64,000 nucleotides of DNA, from contig NZ_CP139438.1 in NCBI RefSeq assembly GCF_034258515.1, positions 4,154,001-4,218,000 on the forward strand, written 5' to 3'. Within the stretch, counting starts at the first letter, position 1. Every line of letters begins with the position of its first letter. Position numbers and translations under genes: made by a program. The notes below the pieces were generated by a model. It was not told where the DNA came from and did not search any database. It worked only from the letters and a program-made list of their open reading frames with translations. This DNA comes from Pseudarthrobacter oxydans. Lineage in GTDB: Bacteria; Actinomycetota; Actinomycetes; Actinomycetales; Micrococcaceae. This document shows, in pieces, positions 1 to 7,842 of the stretch.

Positions 1-204
1 GGCGCCACGCTCGTTGCGCGCGGCGAGTTCTCCATCGTCATCGCCGGCCTGGCAGTGGCGTCAGGAGCGGTTTCGGATGAACTGGCAGCCCTTGCCACTG
101 CGTACGTCCTGCTCATGGCCGTCATCGGTCCGCTGGCTGCCCGCTATGTTGAGCCGCTGGTGAGGCCATTGCTGCGGCCCCGGAGCGTGGCCGCCAAAGC
201 CTAG
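1..204 (+). CDS. cation/proton antiporter (CPA2/KefB type), C-terminal fragment
   Basis: The 5' end lies outside the window; only the last 67 residues are present, ending with TAG. The fragment begins GATLVARGEFSIVIAGLA, which matches the last-but-one helix of CPA2 sodium or potassium/proton antiporters, where the RGEFS motif is conserved. One more hydrophobic helix follows (about residues 29-50), then a basic tail. The protein would sit in the cytoplasmic membrane and exchange K+ or Na+ for protons. No TrkA domain follows, so any regulatory subunit would be a separate gene upstream of the window. Family is fairly sure; ion specificity cannot be read from this fragment. Confidence 0.75.
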   Translation, partial: GATLVARGEFSIVIAGLAVASGAVSDELAALATAYVLLMAVIGPLAARYVEPLVRPLLRPRSVAAKA

Positions 205-234
205 GAACGCGGTCCTGATGCCAACCGCGCGCGC

Positions 235-810
235 CTAGATCGACGTGCGGTGGAAGTTCAGGTGGCTGCGGCTCGCCGTGGGGCCGCGCTGGCCCTGGTA
301 GCGGTTGCCGTACTCGCCCGAGCCGTACGGGTGCTCCGCCGCGGAGGACAGCCGGAAGAAGCACAGCTGGCCGATCTTCATGCCGGGCCACAGCTTGATG
401 GGAAGCGTGGCCATGTTGGAAAGCTCCAGGGTGACGTGGCCCGAAAAACCGGGGTCGATGAAGCCCGCGGTGGAGTGCGTCAGCAGCCCCAGCCGGCCCA
501 GGGAGGACTTGCCCTCCAGCCGGGCGGCGATGTCGTCCGGCAGCGTGACCGTTTCATAGGTGGAACCCAGCACGAACTCGCCCGGATGCAGGATGAACGG
601 CTCGTTCTGTTCCACCTCCACCAGGCGGGTGAGCTCCGGCTGTTCCTCCGCCGGGTCGATGTGTGCGTACTTGTGGTTATCGAACAGGCGGAAGAATTTG
701 TCGATCCTCACGTCCACGGAGGACGGCTGGACCATCGCCGGTTCGTACGGCTCAAGCACGATCCGCTGGGAGTCTATTTCGGCACGAATGTCGCGGTCAG
801 AGATCAGCAC
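235..810 (-). CDS. dcd: dCTP deaminase
   Basis: 191 residues, the usual length for the family, starting at GTG ([12 protein letters not shown]). It carries the dCTP deaminase/dUTPase trimer motifs: [11 protein letters not shown] near residue 28, [11 protein letters not shown] near 98, [12 protein letters not shown] near 111 and the C-terminal [11 protein letters not shown]. The glutamate in the family's HxxAGxIDPGxxGxxTLE-like block is present (TLELSN). It deaminates dCTP to dUTP on the route to dTTP; many actinobacterial homologs also hydrolyse dUTP to dUMP (bifunctional DCD-DUT), which may hold here but is not decided by reading. The gene is monocistronic as far as can be seen, convergent with the antiporter, and a DnaA-box-like sequence lies just upstream of its start. 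Confidence 0.95.
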   Translation of the reverse strand: MLISDRDIRAEIDSQRIVLEPYEPAMVQPSSVDVRIDKFFRLFDNHKYAHIDPAEEQPELTRLVEVEQNEPFILHPGEFVLGSTYETVTLPDDIAARLEGKSSLGRLGLLTHSTAGFIDPGFSGHVTLELSNMATLPIKLWPGMKIGQLCFFRLSSAAEHPYGSGEYGNRYQGQRGPTASRSHLNFHRTSI

Positions 811-844
811 CGTCCCAAATTACCGCATGGCCTATCAGTACCTG

Positions 845-853
845 TTATCCACA
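845..853 (+). promoter_or_regulatory. DnaA-box-like sequence upstream of dcd
   Basis: TTATCCACA is a perfect match to the classical DnaA box and lies 35 bases upstream of the dcd start. A single 9-mer can occur by chance. DnaA is known in other bacteria to bind upstream of nucleotide-metabolism genes (nrd), which makes the position suggestive. It is not an origin: there is no cluster of boxes and no dnaA or dnaN nearby. Confidence 0.35.
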
Positions 854-956
854 ACCGCATTCTTTCGTTGTTGCTGGCGTCTGCTGGGGCTAATGTTGCC
901 TCAGTGATTCAGGCGCCGGATGGTCTCCCGGATGGCCCAACAGAGCTGGGGTTGTT

Positions 957-2669
957 GTGAATAAATTGGTGGCGCCCGCCTTCATTGGCGCGCTCTGCGC
1001 TTTGGTGCTGGTCTCCTCGTCGGCCGGCACGCCTCCCCTGCCGCTGTCGCCTGGGGTGGCAACGGGAGCGGCGGGTCCGTCCAGCGTCGTCCTGGCCATG
1101 GCCACCGTGAACGACGACGGCGGCGCCTCCGCGGGTGAGGGCTCGGCCGCGTCGGGGCTCACCCCCGCCGTGGAACCTGGCATCCGTCCGGCGTCGCCCG
1201 CGGGCGCTGCCGTCGCAGTGGCACCGGAGCCTGCACCCGCTGCGCCGTCACCTGGCGTGCAGGCGGCACCGGCGCCGAGTACGGCCACTGCGGAACCGGC
1301 CCCCGAGGTCCCCTGGATTCCGCCGCTCTGGGCCCCGGATGAAGAACTGGCCTCACCGGCGCCCTCCCGCTTGGCGGCTCCCGAGTCGGCCACCGCACTG
1401 CCTTCGACGGAGGCCCTGGTTCCGGACAGCAATGCCGCAGCGATTCTCACAGTCTTCACCAAAATCAATGAGTACCGGGCGTCCAAGGGCCTTAATCCGG
1501 TGAAATACCACCCAACGGTGGCCGGGCTGGCGCAGGAGTGGTCGGACAGCATCGCGTCCCGCGAGGTGATTGAGCACCGCGCCAGTTTCTGGACCGATCC
1601 GCGTGCCCTCAGTCCGACCAACGGCGCCGGCGAGGTCATCGCTATCCGAACTGACCGCGATGCCGCGCTGCTCGTGGAATGGTGGAAGAGCTCCGCCGGC
1701 CATAACGCCATGCTGCTCGATCCGCGCTTCAACGTCATGGGCGCCGGCATCTCGTACACGGACCGCACGTACCAGATCTGGGGAGTGGTGAACTTCTTCG
1801 GCTATACCACTCTTCCAGCCGGCACCCTCGATGCTCCCGGCGGTGCCGGGTCCGGCAATGCCTTCCCACCGGCGGCAGCCAGCGTGTGCGACGCACCCGT
1901 CAAACATATGCCGCCCACGCTGGACCTCTCAGCCGCAGCGGTCAAGGGGCCGGGTGACCTCGTGACCGTGGATTCCGCCGGACAGCTCCTTGCCCGCGCT
2001 GCCACCGGCGCGCGCACCTATGCCGCCGCCAGGGTCATCGGTTCAGGCTTCACGGGCGCCAAGGAGGTGTTCGTTACCGACTGGGACCGGGATGGTGCCT
2101 ACGATCTCCTGACCCAGTGGACCGACGGCACCCTGACCCTGCACCGGGGCATCGCCACAGGCGGGTTCCAGGCCGCTGCCATCCTCGGGAGAGGGGGATG
2201 GGAGCCCCTCACCCTTGCCGTGGGTGGCTGGTGCGCCAACAACCGGATGCCGCAGCTGCTTGCGCTGGACGGAGCCGGGAGTCTCTTCCTGTACCCGAAC
2301 AAGGGCCTGGGCGACCTTTCAGAGCGTGCGTTCGTAGGCTCTGTCGGCGCTGCCCGGAAGCTGTCCATGGTGGACTACGACGCCGACGGGTTCCAGGATG
2401 TCCTCGCGCTGCGGGCCGACGGATCGGTTCAGCTCCACCGCGGCTGGGGCACCCCCGCGCTGCGCGCCGAAACAAGACCTACGGTCGCCACCGGCTGGGG
2501 AGACGTAACAGGCATCAGGGCTCTGAGGGACGTCACCGGACTGAACTCCACGGGGTTGGCGCTGCGGCGGGCAACCGATGTTGTCCAGTACTGGGACCTG
2601 ACCTCGGGAAGCCTGGCGGCGCCGTCGAACATTCCAGGACCTTGGACCGGGCAGCGGCTGGCGCAGTAG
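957..2669 (+). CDS. secreted CAP-domain protein with FG-GAP/VCBS-like repeats
   Basis: 570 residues from a GTG start. Residues 1-25 look like a Sec signal peptide (KLVAPAFIGALCALVLVSSS). A long Ala/Pro-rich linker runs to about residue 155. A CAP (SCP/PR1-like) domain follows at about 160-280, with INEYRASKGLNPV, AQEWSDSIA, a histidine in IEHRAS, an AGEVIA segment and SAGHNAMLLDPRFNVMGAG, the usual bacterial CAP order. The C-terminal half (about 320-570) has FG-GAP-like blocks such as TDWDRDGAYDLL and VDYDADGFQDVL, calcium-binding loops of beta-propeller type. The protein is probably exported and cell-wall or matrix associated. It is convergent with the next gene, with only three bases between the stops. 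Substrate or partner is unknown. Confidence 0.8.
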   Translation: MNKLVAPAFIGALCALVLVSSSAGTPPLPLSPGVATGAAGPSSVVLAMATVNDDGGASAGEGSAASGLTPAVEPGIRPASPAGAAVAVAPEPAPAAPSPGVQAAPAPSTATAEPAPEVPWIPPLWAPDEELASPAPSRLAAPESATALPSTEALVPDSNAAAILTVFTKINEYRASKGLNPVKYHPTVAGLAQEWSDSIASREVIEHRASFWTDPRALSPTNGAGEVIAIRTDRDAALLVEWWKSSAGHNAMLLDPRFNVMGAGISYTDRTYQIWGVVNFFGYTTLPAGTLDAPGGAGSGNAFPPAAASVCDAPVKHMPPTLDLSAAAVKGPGDLVTVDSAGQLLARAATGARTYAAARVIGSGFTGAKEVFVTDWDRDGAYDLLTQWTDGTLTLHRGIATGGFQAAAILGRGGWEPLTLAVGGWCANNRMPQLLALDGAGSLFLYPNKGLGDLSERAFVGSVGAARKLSMVDYDADGFQDVLALRADGSVQLHRGWGTPALRAETRPTVATGWGDVTGIRALRDVTGLNSTGLALRRATDVVQYWDLTSGSLAAPSNIPGPWTGQRLAQ

Positions 2670-2672
2670 GCA

Positions 2673-3152
2673 CTAGATGGCCGGCTGGAGCTCCAGCACG
2701 TCCTTGAGGCGTTCCAGCTGGGCCACTTCGGAACGGAGGTTCCGTTGGAACATCCTGCTGGTAAAGCCGAGCTTGTTCAGGAAACCGGGCCGGTTCAGGA
2801 ACCCGATGGCCTCCTTCGCCCGGGCTTCCAGGGCAAACCGGACACGCGTTCCCCCGGATTCCGTACTGAGGTAGTACCCGCCCGAACGGTGCGCAGGTCC
2901 GGAGATGACCTGGAACTCGATCTCCGCGCCGGGCCGGGCCGTGGTAATTTCCAGTTCCGCTGGAATGCTCAGTCCGGACCGCCCGGCCACCATCTTCCGG
3001 TAGACCGCGCCCTTGGCGGCGGAAGCGCCCTGCAGCAGCGTGACGCTGCGGACCGAGTCGCACCAGAGCGGAAGATTGGTGGCATCCAGCAGGTACAGGT
3101 ATACGGCCATGGCGTCACGACTGATCAGGACCTCATGCTCAGCAAATGCCAT
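2673..3152 (-). CDS. SRPBCC-family (START/polyketide cyclase-like) protein
   Basis: 159 residues from the ATG giving MAFAEHEVLISRD; a longer in-frame version to 3257 exists, but its extra N-terminus is a low-complexity Arg/Ala stretch and AGAAAG lies upstream of the ATG chosen here. The pattern (an N-terminal strand-like stretch, a central ITTARPGAEIEFQVISGP strand pair, GGTRVRFALEA, and a C-terminal helix with NLRSEVAQLERLKDVLE) fits the helix-grip fold of SRPBCC proteins, which bind hydrophobic ligands or act as cyclases. No catalytic residue set could be assigned. There is no signal peptide, so it is cytoplasmic. Function unknown. Confidence 0.65.
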   Translation of the reverse strand: MAFAEHEVLISRDAMAVYLYLLDATNLPLWCDSVRSVTLLQGASAAKGAVYRKMVAGRSGLSIPAELEITTARPGAEIEFQVISGPAHRSGGYYLSTESGGTRVRFALEARAKEAIGFLNRPGFLNKLGFTSRMFQRNLRSEVAQLERLKDVLELQPAI

Positions 3153-3389
3153 GGGGATCTTTCTGTGTGGACGTCGGCTGGCCGCAGCAGCTGCGCCCCC
3201 CGGCACCGCAGCTACCCGGTTCAGGTTAGCCAGCGCTCCGCGTGCCCACCTAGCCACGGCCGGGGACGTTATTCAAGAGTTACTGGATGACGCGCGGGCC
3301 GGCCGGGACACGGCGCCCGGCGCCTCGAATGGGCAGGGCAGGCACACATCTGCGCTAAGCTATGTTCTGCCCCTCCTCGGCGGGGCATT

Positions 3390-3463
3390 GCGGCTGTAGC
3401 TCAATGGTAGAGCGCTAGCTTCCCAAGCTTGATACGCGGGTTCGATTCCCGTCAGCCGCTCCA
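3390..3463 (+). tRNA. tRNA-Gly(CCC)
   Basis: A complete cloverleaf can be read: acceptor GCGGCTG pairs with CAGCCGC, the D arm is GCTC-AATGGTA-GAGC, the anticodon loop is TTCCCAA with anticodon CCC, and the T arm is CGGGT-TCGATTC-CCGTC. The discriminator is T and CCA is encoded in the DNA. The anticodon stem has one T-T mismatch. CCC reads GGG glycine codons. Confidence 0.95.
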
Positions 3464-3560
3464 TGTTTTCAGCGGGGCCGCCAGCACCCGCCGGGCCATT
3501 AGGTACCGCCCTGTATCGTCAGTAGTCAGGAACCTATTCGGTTCCACTACAGGAGCGATC

Positions 3561-3701
3561 ATGGCTGACAAGTCCCCCCGTCAAGCAGCATCCAAGAAAT
3601 CCGGCAAGTCCATCAAGGAAAAGCGCGCAGATAAGCGGGCCGCCGCAGCGCCGGCGAGTTCCCTGGATATCACCTCGAGCAAGGCCGCCAAAAAGAAGTG
3701 A
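3561..3701 (+). CDS. small highly basic protein (46 aa), unknown function
   Basis: Starts at ATG with AGGAG five bases upstream, giving MADKSPRQAASKKSGKSIKEKR and ending KAAKKK. About a third of the residues are Lys or Arg; there are no hydrophobic segments and no cysteines, and the peptide is probably disordered and nucleic-acid or ribosome binding. It is translationally coupled to the next gene: its TGA overlaps the downstream GTG in a GTGA. The open frame extends upstream, but that part overlaps the tRNA-Gly gene and so was rejected. I recognise the type as a small conserved actinobacterial protein but know no function for it. Confidence 0.7.
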   Translation: MADKSPRQAASKKSGKSIKEKRADKRAAAAPASSLDITSSKAAKKK

Positions 3702-4852
3702 CCGGCCAACAGAGCCAACTCACCCTTGGCGTGCTGGCGTCCACAAGGAAACCGGACGAACGCCGCCTCCCCATCCACCCCCTGCACTTTGAGCGCATTG
3801 CGCCGGAGATCCGCCAGCACATCATCCTTGAGCACGGCTACGGGAAACGCTTCGGCGTTTCGGACGCGCACCTCTCCACCCTGGTGGGCAGGATGGCCGG
3901 CAGGGAGGCCCTCATGGCGGAGGCCGACGTCGTCCTCCTGCCGAAGCCGCAAGCGGAGGATTTGTCCGACCTGCGGGACGGCCAGGTCCTCTGGGGCTGG
4001 CCGCACTGTGTCCAGGACCGCGCCATTACGCAGCTGGCCATTGACAAGAAGCTCACGCTGATCGCTTTCGAGGCCATGAACCACTGGGCCAGCGATGGCG
4101 GCTTCGGGCTGCACGTCTTCCACAAGAACAACGAGCTCGCAGGGTACTGCTCAGTGCTCCACGCACTGGCACTGACCGGCTCAACCGGCGACTACGGACG
4201 CCGGCTCAGCGCCACAGTCATCGGTTTCGGCGCTACGGCACGCGGCGCCGTTACGGCCTTGAACGCCCATGGCATCCACGACGTCCAGGTGCTCACCAAC
4301 CGCGGGGTGGCCGCCGTCGGCGCCCCCATCCACTCGGTCAACATCGTCCAGTTCGATCACGACGCCGAAGCACCCTTCCTCAGCCAGGTCATCACCGAAC
4401 GGGGCAGGGTGCCGCTGGCGCCGTTCCTGGCCGAGAGCGACATCGTGGTCAACTGCACCCTGCAGGATCCCAACAACCCGCTGACCTATCTGCGCACGGA
4501 GGACCTCGCCGCGTTCAACCCGGGCAGCCTCATCGTGGACGTGTCATGCGACGAGGGAATGGGCTTCAGCTGGGCACGGTCCACCACCTTCGCGGACCCC
4601 ATGTTCACGGTGGGCGACCATATCAACTACTACGCCGTAGACCACAGCCCGTCCTACCTCTGGAACTCCGCCAGCTGGGAAATCAGCCAGGCCCTGCTGC
4701 CGTTCCTGGAAACTGTGGTCAGCGGCCCCGAGGCATGGGACGGCAACGAAACAATTTCCCGCGCCATCGAGATCCGCGACGGCGTGGTCCGCAACAAGGA
4801 CGTGCTCGAATTCCAGAAACGGGAAGAGGCTTACCCGCACCGGGCGCTTTAG
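3698..4852 (+). CDS. alanine dehydrogenase/PNT-family enzyme, N5-(carboxyethyl)ornithine synthase-like
   Basis: 384 residues from GTG, overlapping the upstream small gene by four bases. The N-terminal half resembles the substrate lobe of alanine dehydrogenase and transhydrogenase alpha: ASTRKPDERRLPIHP near residue 14, and ADVVLLPKPQAEDLSDLRDGQVLWGWPHCVQ near 75-106. A Rossmann NAD(P) site follows at about 170 (VIGFGATARGAV). The GWPHxVQ segment is closer, as far as I recall, to carboxyethylornithine synthase than to true alanine dehydrogenase, so reductive condensation of pyruvate with ornithine or lysine is one option and alanine dehydrogenase-like chemistry the other. The family is well supported; the substrate is not. 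Confidence 0.7.
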   Translation: MTGQQSQLTLGVLASTRKPDERRLPIHPLHFERIAPEIRQHIILEHGYGKRFGVSDAHLSTLVGRMAGREALMAEADVVLLPKPQAEDLSDLRDGQVLWGWPHCVQDRAITQLAIDKKLTLIAFEAMNHWASDGGFGLHVFHKNNELAGYCSVLHALALTGSTGDYGRRLSATVIGFGATARGAVTALNAHGIHDVQVLTNRGVAAVGAPIHSVNIVQFDHDAEAPFLSQVITERGRVPLAPFLAESDIVVNCTLQDPNNPLTYLRTEDLAAFNPGSLIVDVSCDEGMGFSWARSTTFADPMFTVGDHINYYAVDHSPSYLWNSASWEISQALLPFLETVVSGPEAWDGNETISRAIEIRDGVVRNKDVLEFQKREEAYPHRAL

Positions 4853-4859
4853 CCGCAGG

Positions 4860-6269
4860 CTACGCCGCCGCCCGCCGGACAATCCTCACGGGCTGCCGAC
4901 GGTCCTTGAGGTCCACCCGCAGCAGCAGCGAACCCTTGCGCGCCAGGATCAGGGCGACGGTCACGGCCGCGAGGGCCGGCACCCCGCCGGACACCAGCAG
5001 GGCCACATGCGGATCGGCATGTTCAGCGACCCAGCCGAGCATGGGGCCACCAATGGCCTGGCCGCCGATCAGCACCATGATGTACAGGCTCATCACCCTG
5101 CCCCTGATGCCCATGTTGGAGCTGACCTGGACCAGCTGGTTGGACCCGGTCAGGAACATGAGGCACCAGAACCCGGACAGCACCATCACTGCGCCGAACA
5201 CCGGCATGGACGGGGCCAGGGCGGCCAGGCAGAGCATGGCGCCGTACATTCCCGCGCAGAACACCACGGACCGCAGCCGGAGGTGGCGGCGCCGGGTGGA
5301 AGCCACAGCCCCGGCCAGCGCGCCGAGCGCCACCAGGGCGTTCAGGAGGCCGTAGCCGCCGGCACCCACGTTGAAGACGTGGTCCGCGTAGGCAGCGAGC
5401 ACCACCGGCAGCCCCATGGCGAAGACTGCAATAAAGCCGGCCATCAGCCACGGCCAGTAGATGGTGGGCTTGCCCAACGCGTACCGCAGCCCCTCGCGCA
5501 GCATGCCCTTGCTCTTCGGGGTGGGTGCACTGACGAACAGCTGGTCCTTGCGCAGGATGAGCAGCATGGCCACCGTAGTGCAGCAGGCGAAGGCGTTGCC
5601 GGCGAAGGCCCAGCCCGCCCCCACGGCAGTCAGCAGCCATCCGGCCAGGGCGGGGCCAATCAGGCCGCCCAGCTGGAAGGTGGTGGAGTTGACGCTGATG
5701 GCGTTGCGCAGGTAGTTGGGCCCCACCAGTTCGTTGACGAAGACCTGGCGTGCCGGCTGGTCGAGGACGGTCACCAGGCCAAGCACCAGTGCGATCAGGT
5801 AGACGTGCCACACCTCAATGGCGCCGCTGAGTGCAAGGGCTGCCAGAGCGGCGGCCAGGACCGCGGCCATGCCCTGGCACAGGATCAGGATCTTCCGCTT
5901 GGCGAACCGGTCCGCAATCATCCCTCCCCAAGGCCCGAGGAGCAGGGACGGCAGGAACTGCAGCGCCACGGTGATGCCAACCGCGGTCACGGAGCCGGAG
6001 AGTTCCAGCACCAGCCAGTCCTGGGCGATCCGCTGCATCCAGATGGCGACGACGGCGATGAAGTGGCCGATCGCGAAGATGCGGAAGTTGGGAACCCTGA
6101 GGGAGATGAACGTGTGCTTCCATGGCAGGCGTTCGCTGACGACGGCGATGGGCTGGGTTTGGTTGGGCTGGGTTTGGTTGCGCCGGCTTTGGCTATCTGG
6201 CGGGGCGGAGTGTGCGGTGTCGATGACGGGCTGGGTGACGGTTGCCGATGAAGGCGGTGGGGGTGCCAC
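4860..6269 (-). CDS. MFS transporter (12-TM exporter type)
   Basis: 469 residues from a GTG start with GAGGA upstream. A Pro/Gln-rich N-terminal tail of about 45 residues precedes the first helix (FRIFAIGHFIAVVAIWMQR). The MFS signature loop between helices 2 and 3 is visible as GGMIADRFAKRKIL, and a second glycine-rich repeat occurs in the C-terminal half. The pattern fits the EntS-like branch of the major facilitator superfamily, which exports siderophores or drugs. The gene is divergent from a LysR regulator with 143 bases between starts, and a perfect palindrome lies in that gap, so it is the likely target. Substrate unknown. Confidence 0.85.
   Translation of the reverse strand: MAPPPPSSATVTQPVIDTAHSAPPDSQSRRNQTQPNQTQPIAVVSERLPWKHTFISLRVPNFRIFAIGHFIAVVAIWMQRIAQDWLVLELSGSVTAVGITVALQFLPSLLLGPWGGMIADRFAKRKILILCQGMAAVLAAALAALALSGAIEVWHVYLIALVLGLVTVLDQPARQVFVNELVGPNYLRNAISVNSTTFQLGGLIGPALAGWLLTAVGAGWAFAGNAFACCTTVAMLLILRKDQLFVSAPTPKSKGMLREGLRYALGKPTIYWPWLMAGFIAVFAMGLPVVLAAYADHVFNVGAGGYGLLNALVALGALAGAVASTRRRHLRLRSVVFCAGMYGAMLCLAALAPSMPVFGAVMVLSGFWCLMFLTGSNQLVQVSSNMGIRGRVMSLYIMVLIGGQAIGGPMLGWVAEHADPHVALLVSGGVPALAAVTVALILARKGSLLLRVDLKDRRQPVRIVRRAAA
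6150..6179. repeat. 15-bp tandem duplication in the MFS gene
   Basis: GGGCTGGGTTTGGTT occurs twice head to tail. On the minus strand it encodes the repeated pentapeptide in the N-terminal cytoplasmic tail (NQTQPNQTQP). The unit is a multiple of three, so copy-number change would keep the frame. Confidence 0.85.
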
Positions 6270-6360
6270 AGGTGTGTCCTCACAGTGCGTGCGGTCCGGG
6301 ATGTCCTTAACGCTAGGCTGGAGGCACCGGATTATGGAGACGTATCGTCCCTATAACTCC

Positions 6361-6377
6361 TATTGCAGACTGCAATA
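6361..6377. promoter_or_regulatory. perfect 17-bp palindrome, probable LysR operator
   Basis: TATTGCAGACTGCAATA is a perfect inverted repeat around a central A and contains the T-N11-A box typical of LysR-type regulators. It lies 35 bases before the LysR start and about 90 bases before the divergent MFS start, where a recognition site for both promoters would be expected. Confidence 0.7.
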
Positions 6378-6412
6378 CAGCAACGTCCACCCCGACGCCC
6401 CCGGAGTCCATC

Positions 6413-7267
6413 GTGTTCGAACCAGCCCAGCTGCGCTCTTTCCTGGCCGTGGCGGAAACACTCAGTTTCACAAAGGCCGCCGAGCGGCTCGGACTGGCCC
6501 AGCCCACGGTCAGCCAGCATGTCCGCAAGCTGGAGGCGGCCGCCAAGCGGGTCCTGGTCAGCAGGGACACGCGGGACGTCCGGCTCACGGACAACGGGGA
6601 CGCGATGGCGGGGTTCGCCCGGAACATACTCGCTGCGCACGACTCCGCTTCACGGTACTTTTCCGGTTCCGCGATGCGCGGACGGCTGCGGTTCGGTACT
6701 GCTGACGACCTTGCCATTACAGGCCTGCCGCGGATCCTGCGGGAGTTCCGGCAGATCTACCCGCAGATCAACCTTGAACTCACGGTGGGCCAAAGCGACC
6801 AGCTGTACCGGAAGCTCAACGCGGGGCAACTGGACCTTGTGTTCGTGAAATGGGTGGCCGGAGCCAAAGACGGAACGGTGGTGCAGCACGATTCCTTTTC
6901 CTGGGTGGGACTGGAGCAGACCACGCTGGACCCGTCAGCCCCCGTTCCGCTCATCGCCTACCCGTCCCCCAGCCTGAGCCGCAAACTGGCCATCGACGCC
7001 CTCGAGTCCCATGGCAGGACCTGGCGGATCACCTGCACGACACGGCAAATCAGCGGTGTGCTGGCGGCGGTACGGGCGGGGATCGGCGTCGCCGTCATGC
7101 CGTCGTCGCTCGTCCCGGAGGACCTGAAGATCATTACCCGGCGCTTCGACCTGCCCGCGGTGGGCGACGTGGACTTCACCCTGATCCGCAACCCGCTGGC
7201 CAACGCCGAAGTCATTGACGCCCTGACGCAGTCAATTGTGGGCCGGACCATTAACCGACCAGCATAA
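6413..7267 (+). CDS. LysR-family transcriptional regulator
   Basis: 284 residues. The N-terminal winged helix-turn-helix (residues 1-60) is typical: QLRSFLAVAETLSFTKAAERLGLAQPTVSQHVRKLE. The effector domain of the periplasmic-binding fold spans about 90-280. The start is ATG; no strong ribosome binding site is visible. The gene is divergent from the MFS exporter and is likely to control it and itself through the palindrome in the shared upstream region. The inducer cannot be inferred. Confidence 0.9.
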   Translation: MFEPAQLRSFLAVAETLSFTKAAERLGLAQPTVSQHVRKLEAAAKRVLVSRDTRDVRLTDNGDAMAGFARNILAAHDSASRYFSGSAMRGRLRFGTADDLAITGLPRILREFRQIYPQINLELTVGQSDQLYRKLNAGQLDLVFVKWVAGAKDGTVVQHDSFSWVGLEQTTLDPSAPVPLIAYPSPSLSRKLAIDALESHGRTWRITCTTRQISGVLAAVRAGIGVAVMPSSLVPEDLKIITRRFDLPAVGDVDFTLIRNPLANAEVIDALTQSIVGRTINRPA

Positions 7268-7425
7268 CGCCCCAAGGTGTCCCGCAGGCGAAGCCAAGCC
7301 GGTGTTTCCATTGATTGCCGAAGGCCGCATCCCTTATGCTGAATTTTCCAGGGTCAAGCAGCCGGCCGTCATCCAACACGACGCCGCTCCTGCATGCCAG
7401 GATTCCGGCTCGGGACAGGCAGCCA

Positions 7426-7743
7426 ATGACGACAGCCAAGAACACCCACTACAGCCCGGCCCATGCCCGTGCGCACACCCCTGCGCGGCCGCTTGGAACC
7501 CGCAATTCCAGACTCGGTGCAGGCATTGCCACCACCGACTCCGGATACGTCGGCAAACCTACCTGTGACAGATGCCGCACTGACGAGTTTGTCTACCTAG
7601 AGTCTTACATTCCGCCCACCTACCGCCGTGACGGTTCGGTAGGCACCCTGGGCGAAGTCGCCTACACCTGCACCCGGTGCGAGGATTTCTCGGCCCACAG
7701 CGTTCCAGTCACGTGGACGCCGCCCGGGTGGTACCTGGGCTAG
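7426..7743 (+). CDS. small zinc-ribbon-like protein
   Basis: 105 residues from ATG (MTTAKNTHYSPAHARAH). Two CxxC knuckles, CDRC near residue 45 and CTRC near residue 81, are spaced as in a four-cysteine zinc ribbon. The N-terminal third is rich in Ala, Thr and His and probably disordered; the C-terminus ends in VTWTPPGWYLG. The frame stays open upstream to 7315, but no better start is seen there. Such proteins may bind nucleic acid or another protein; the function is unknown. A strong hairpin follows ten bases after the stop. Confidence 0.6.
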   Translation: MTTAKNTHYSPAHARAHTPARPLGTRNSRLGAGIATTDSGYVGKPTCDRCRTDEFVYLESYIPPTYRRDGSVGTLGEVAYTCTRCEDFSAHSVPVTWTPPGWYLG

Positions 7744-7755
7744 TATCCGCAGGCC

Positions 7756-7801
7756 GAAGAGGGCCGGACGGCCACCGCAAGGTGAGCGTCCGGCCCTCTT
7801 C
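7756..7801. terminator. bidirectional hairpin terminator
   Basis: GAAGAGGGCCGGACG and its exact complement form a 15-bp stem with a 16-base loop. It lies between the convergent zinc-ribbon gene and putA and can serve both strands. Confidence 0.85.
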
Positions 7802-7842
7802 GTGCCGGCATGCTTGTGCCGGCAGACTCCTCGATCAGGGCT

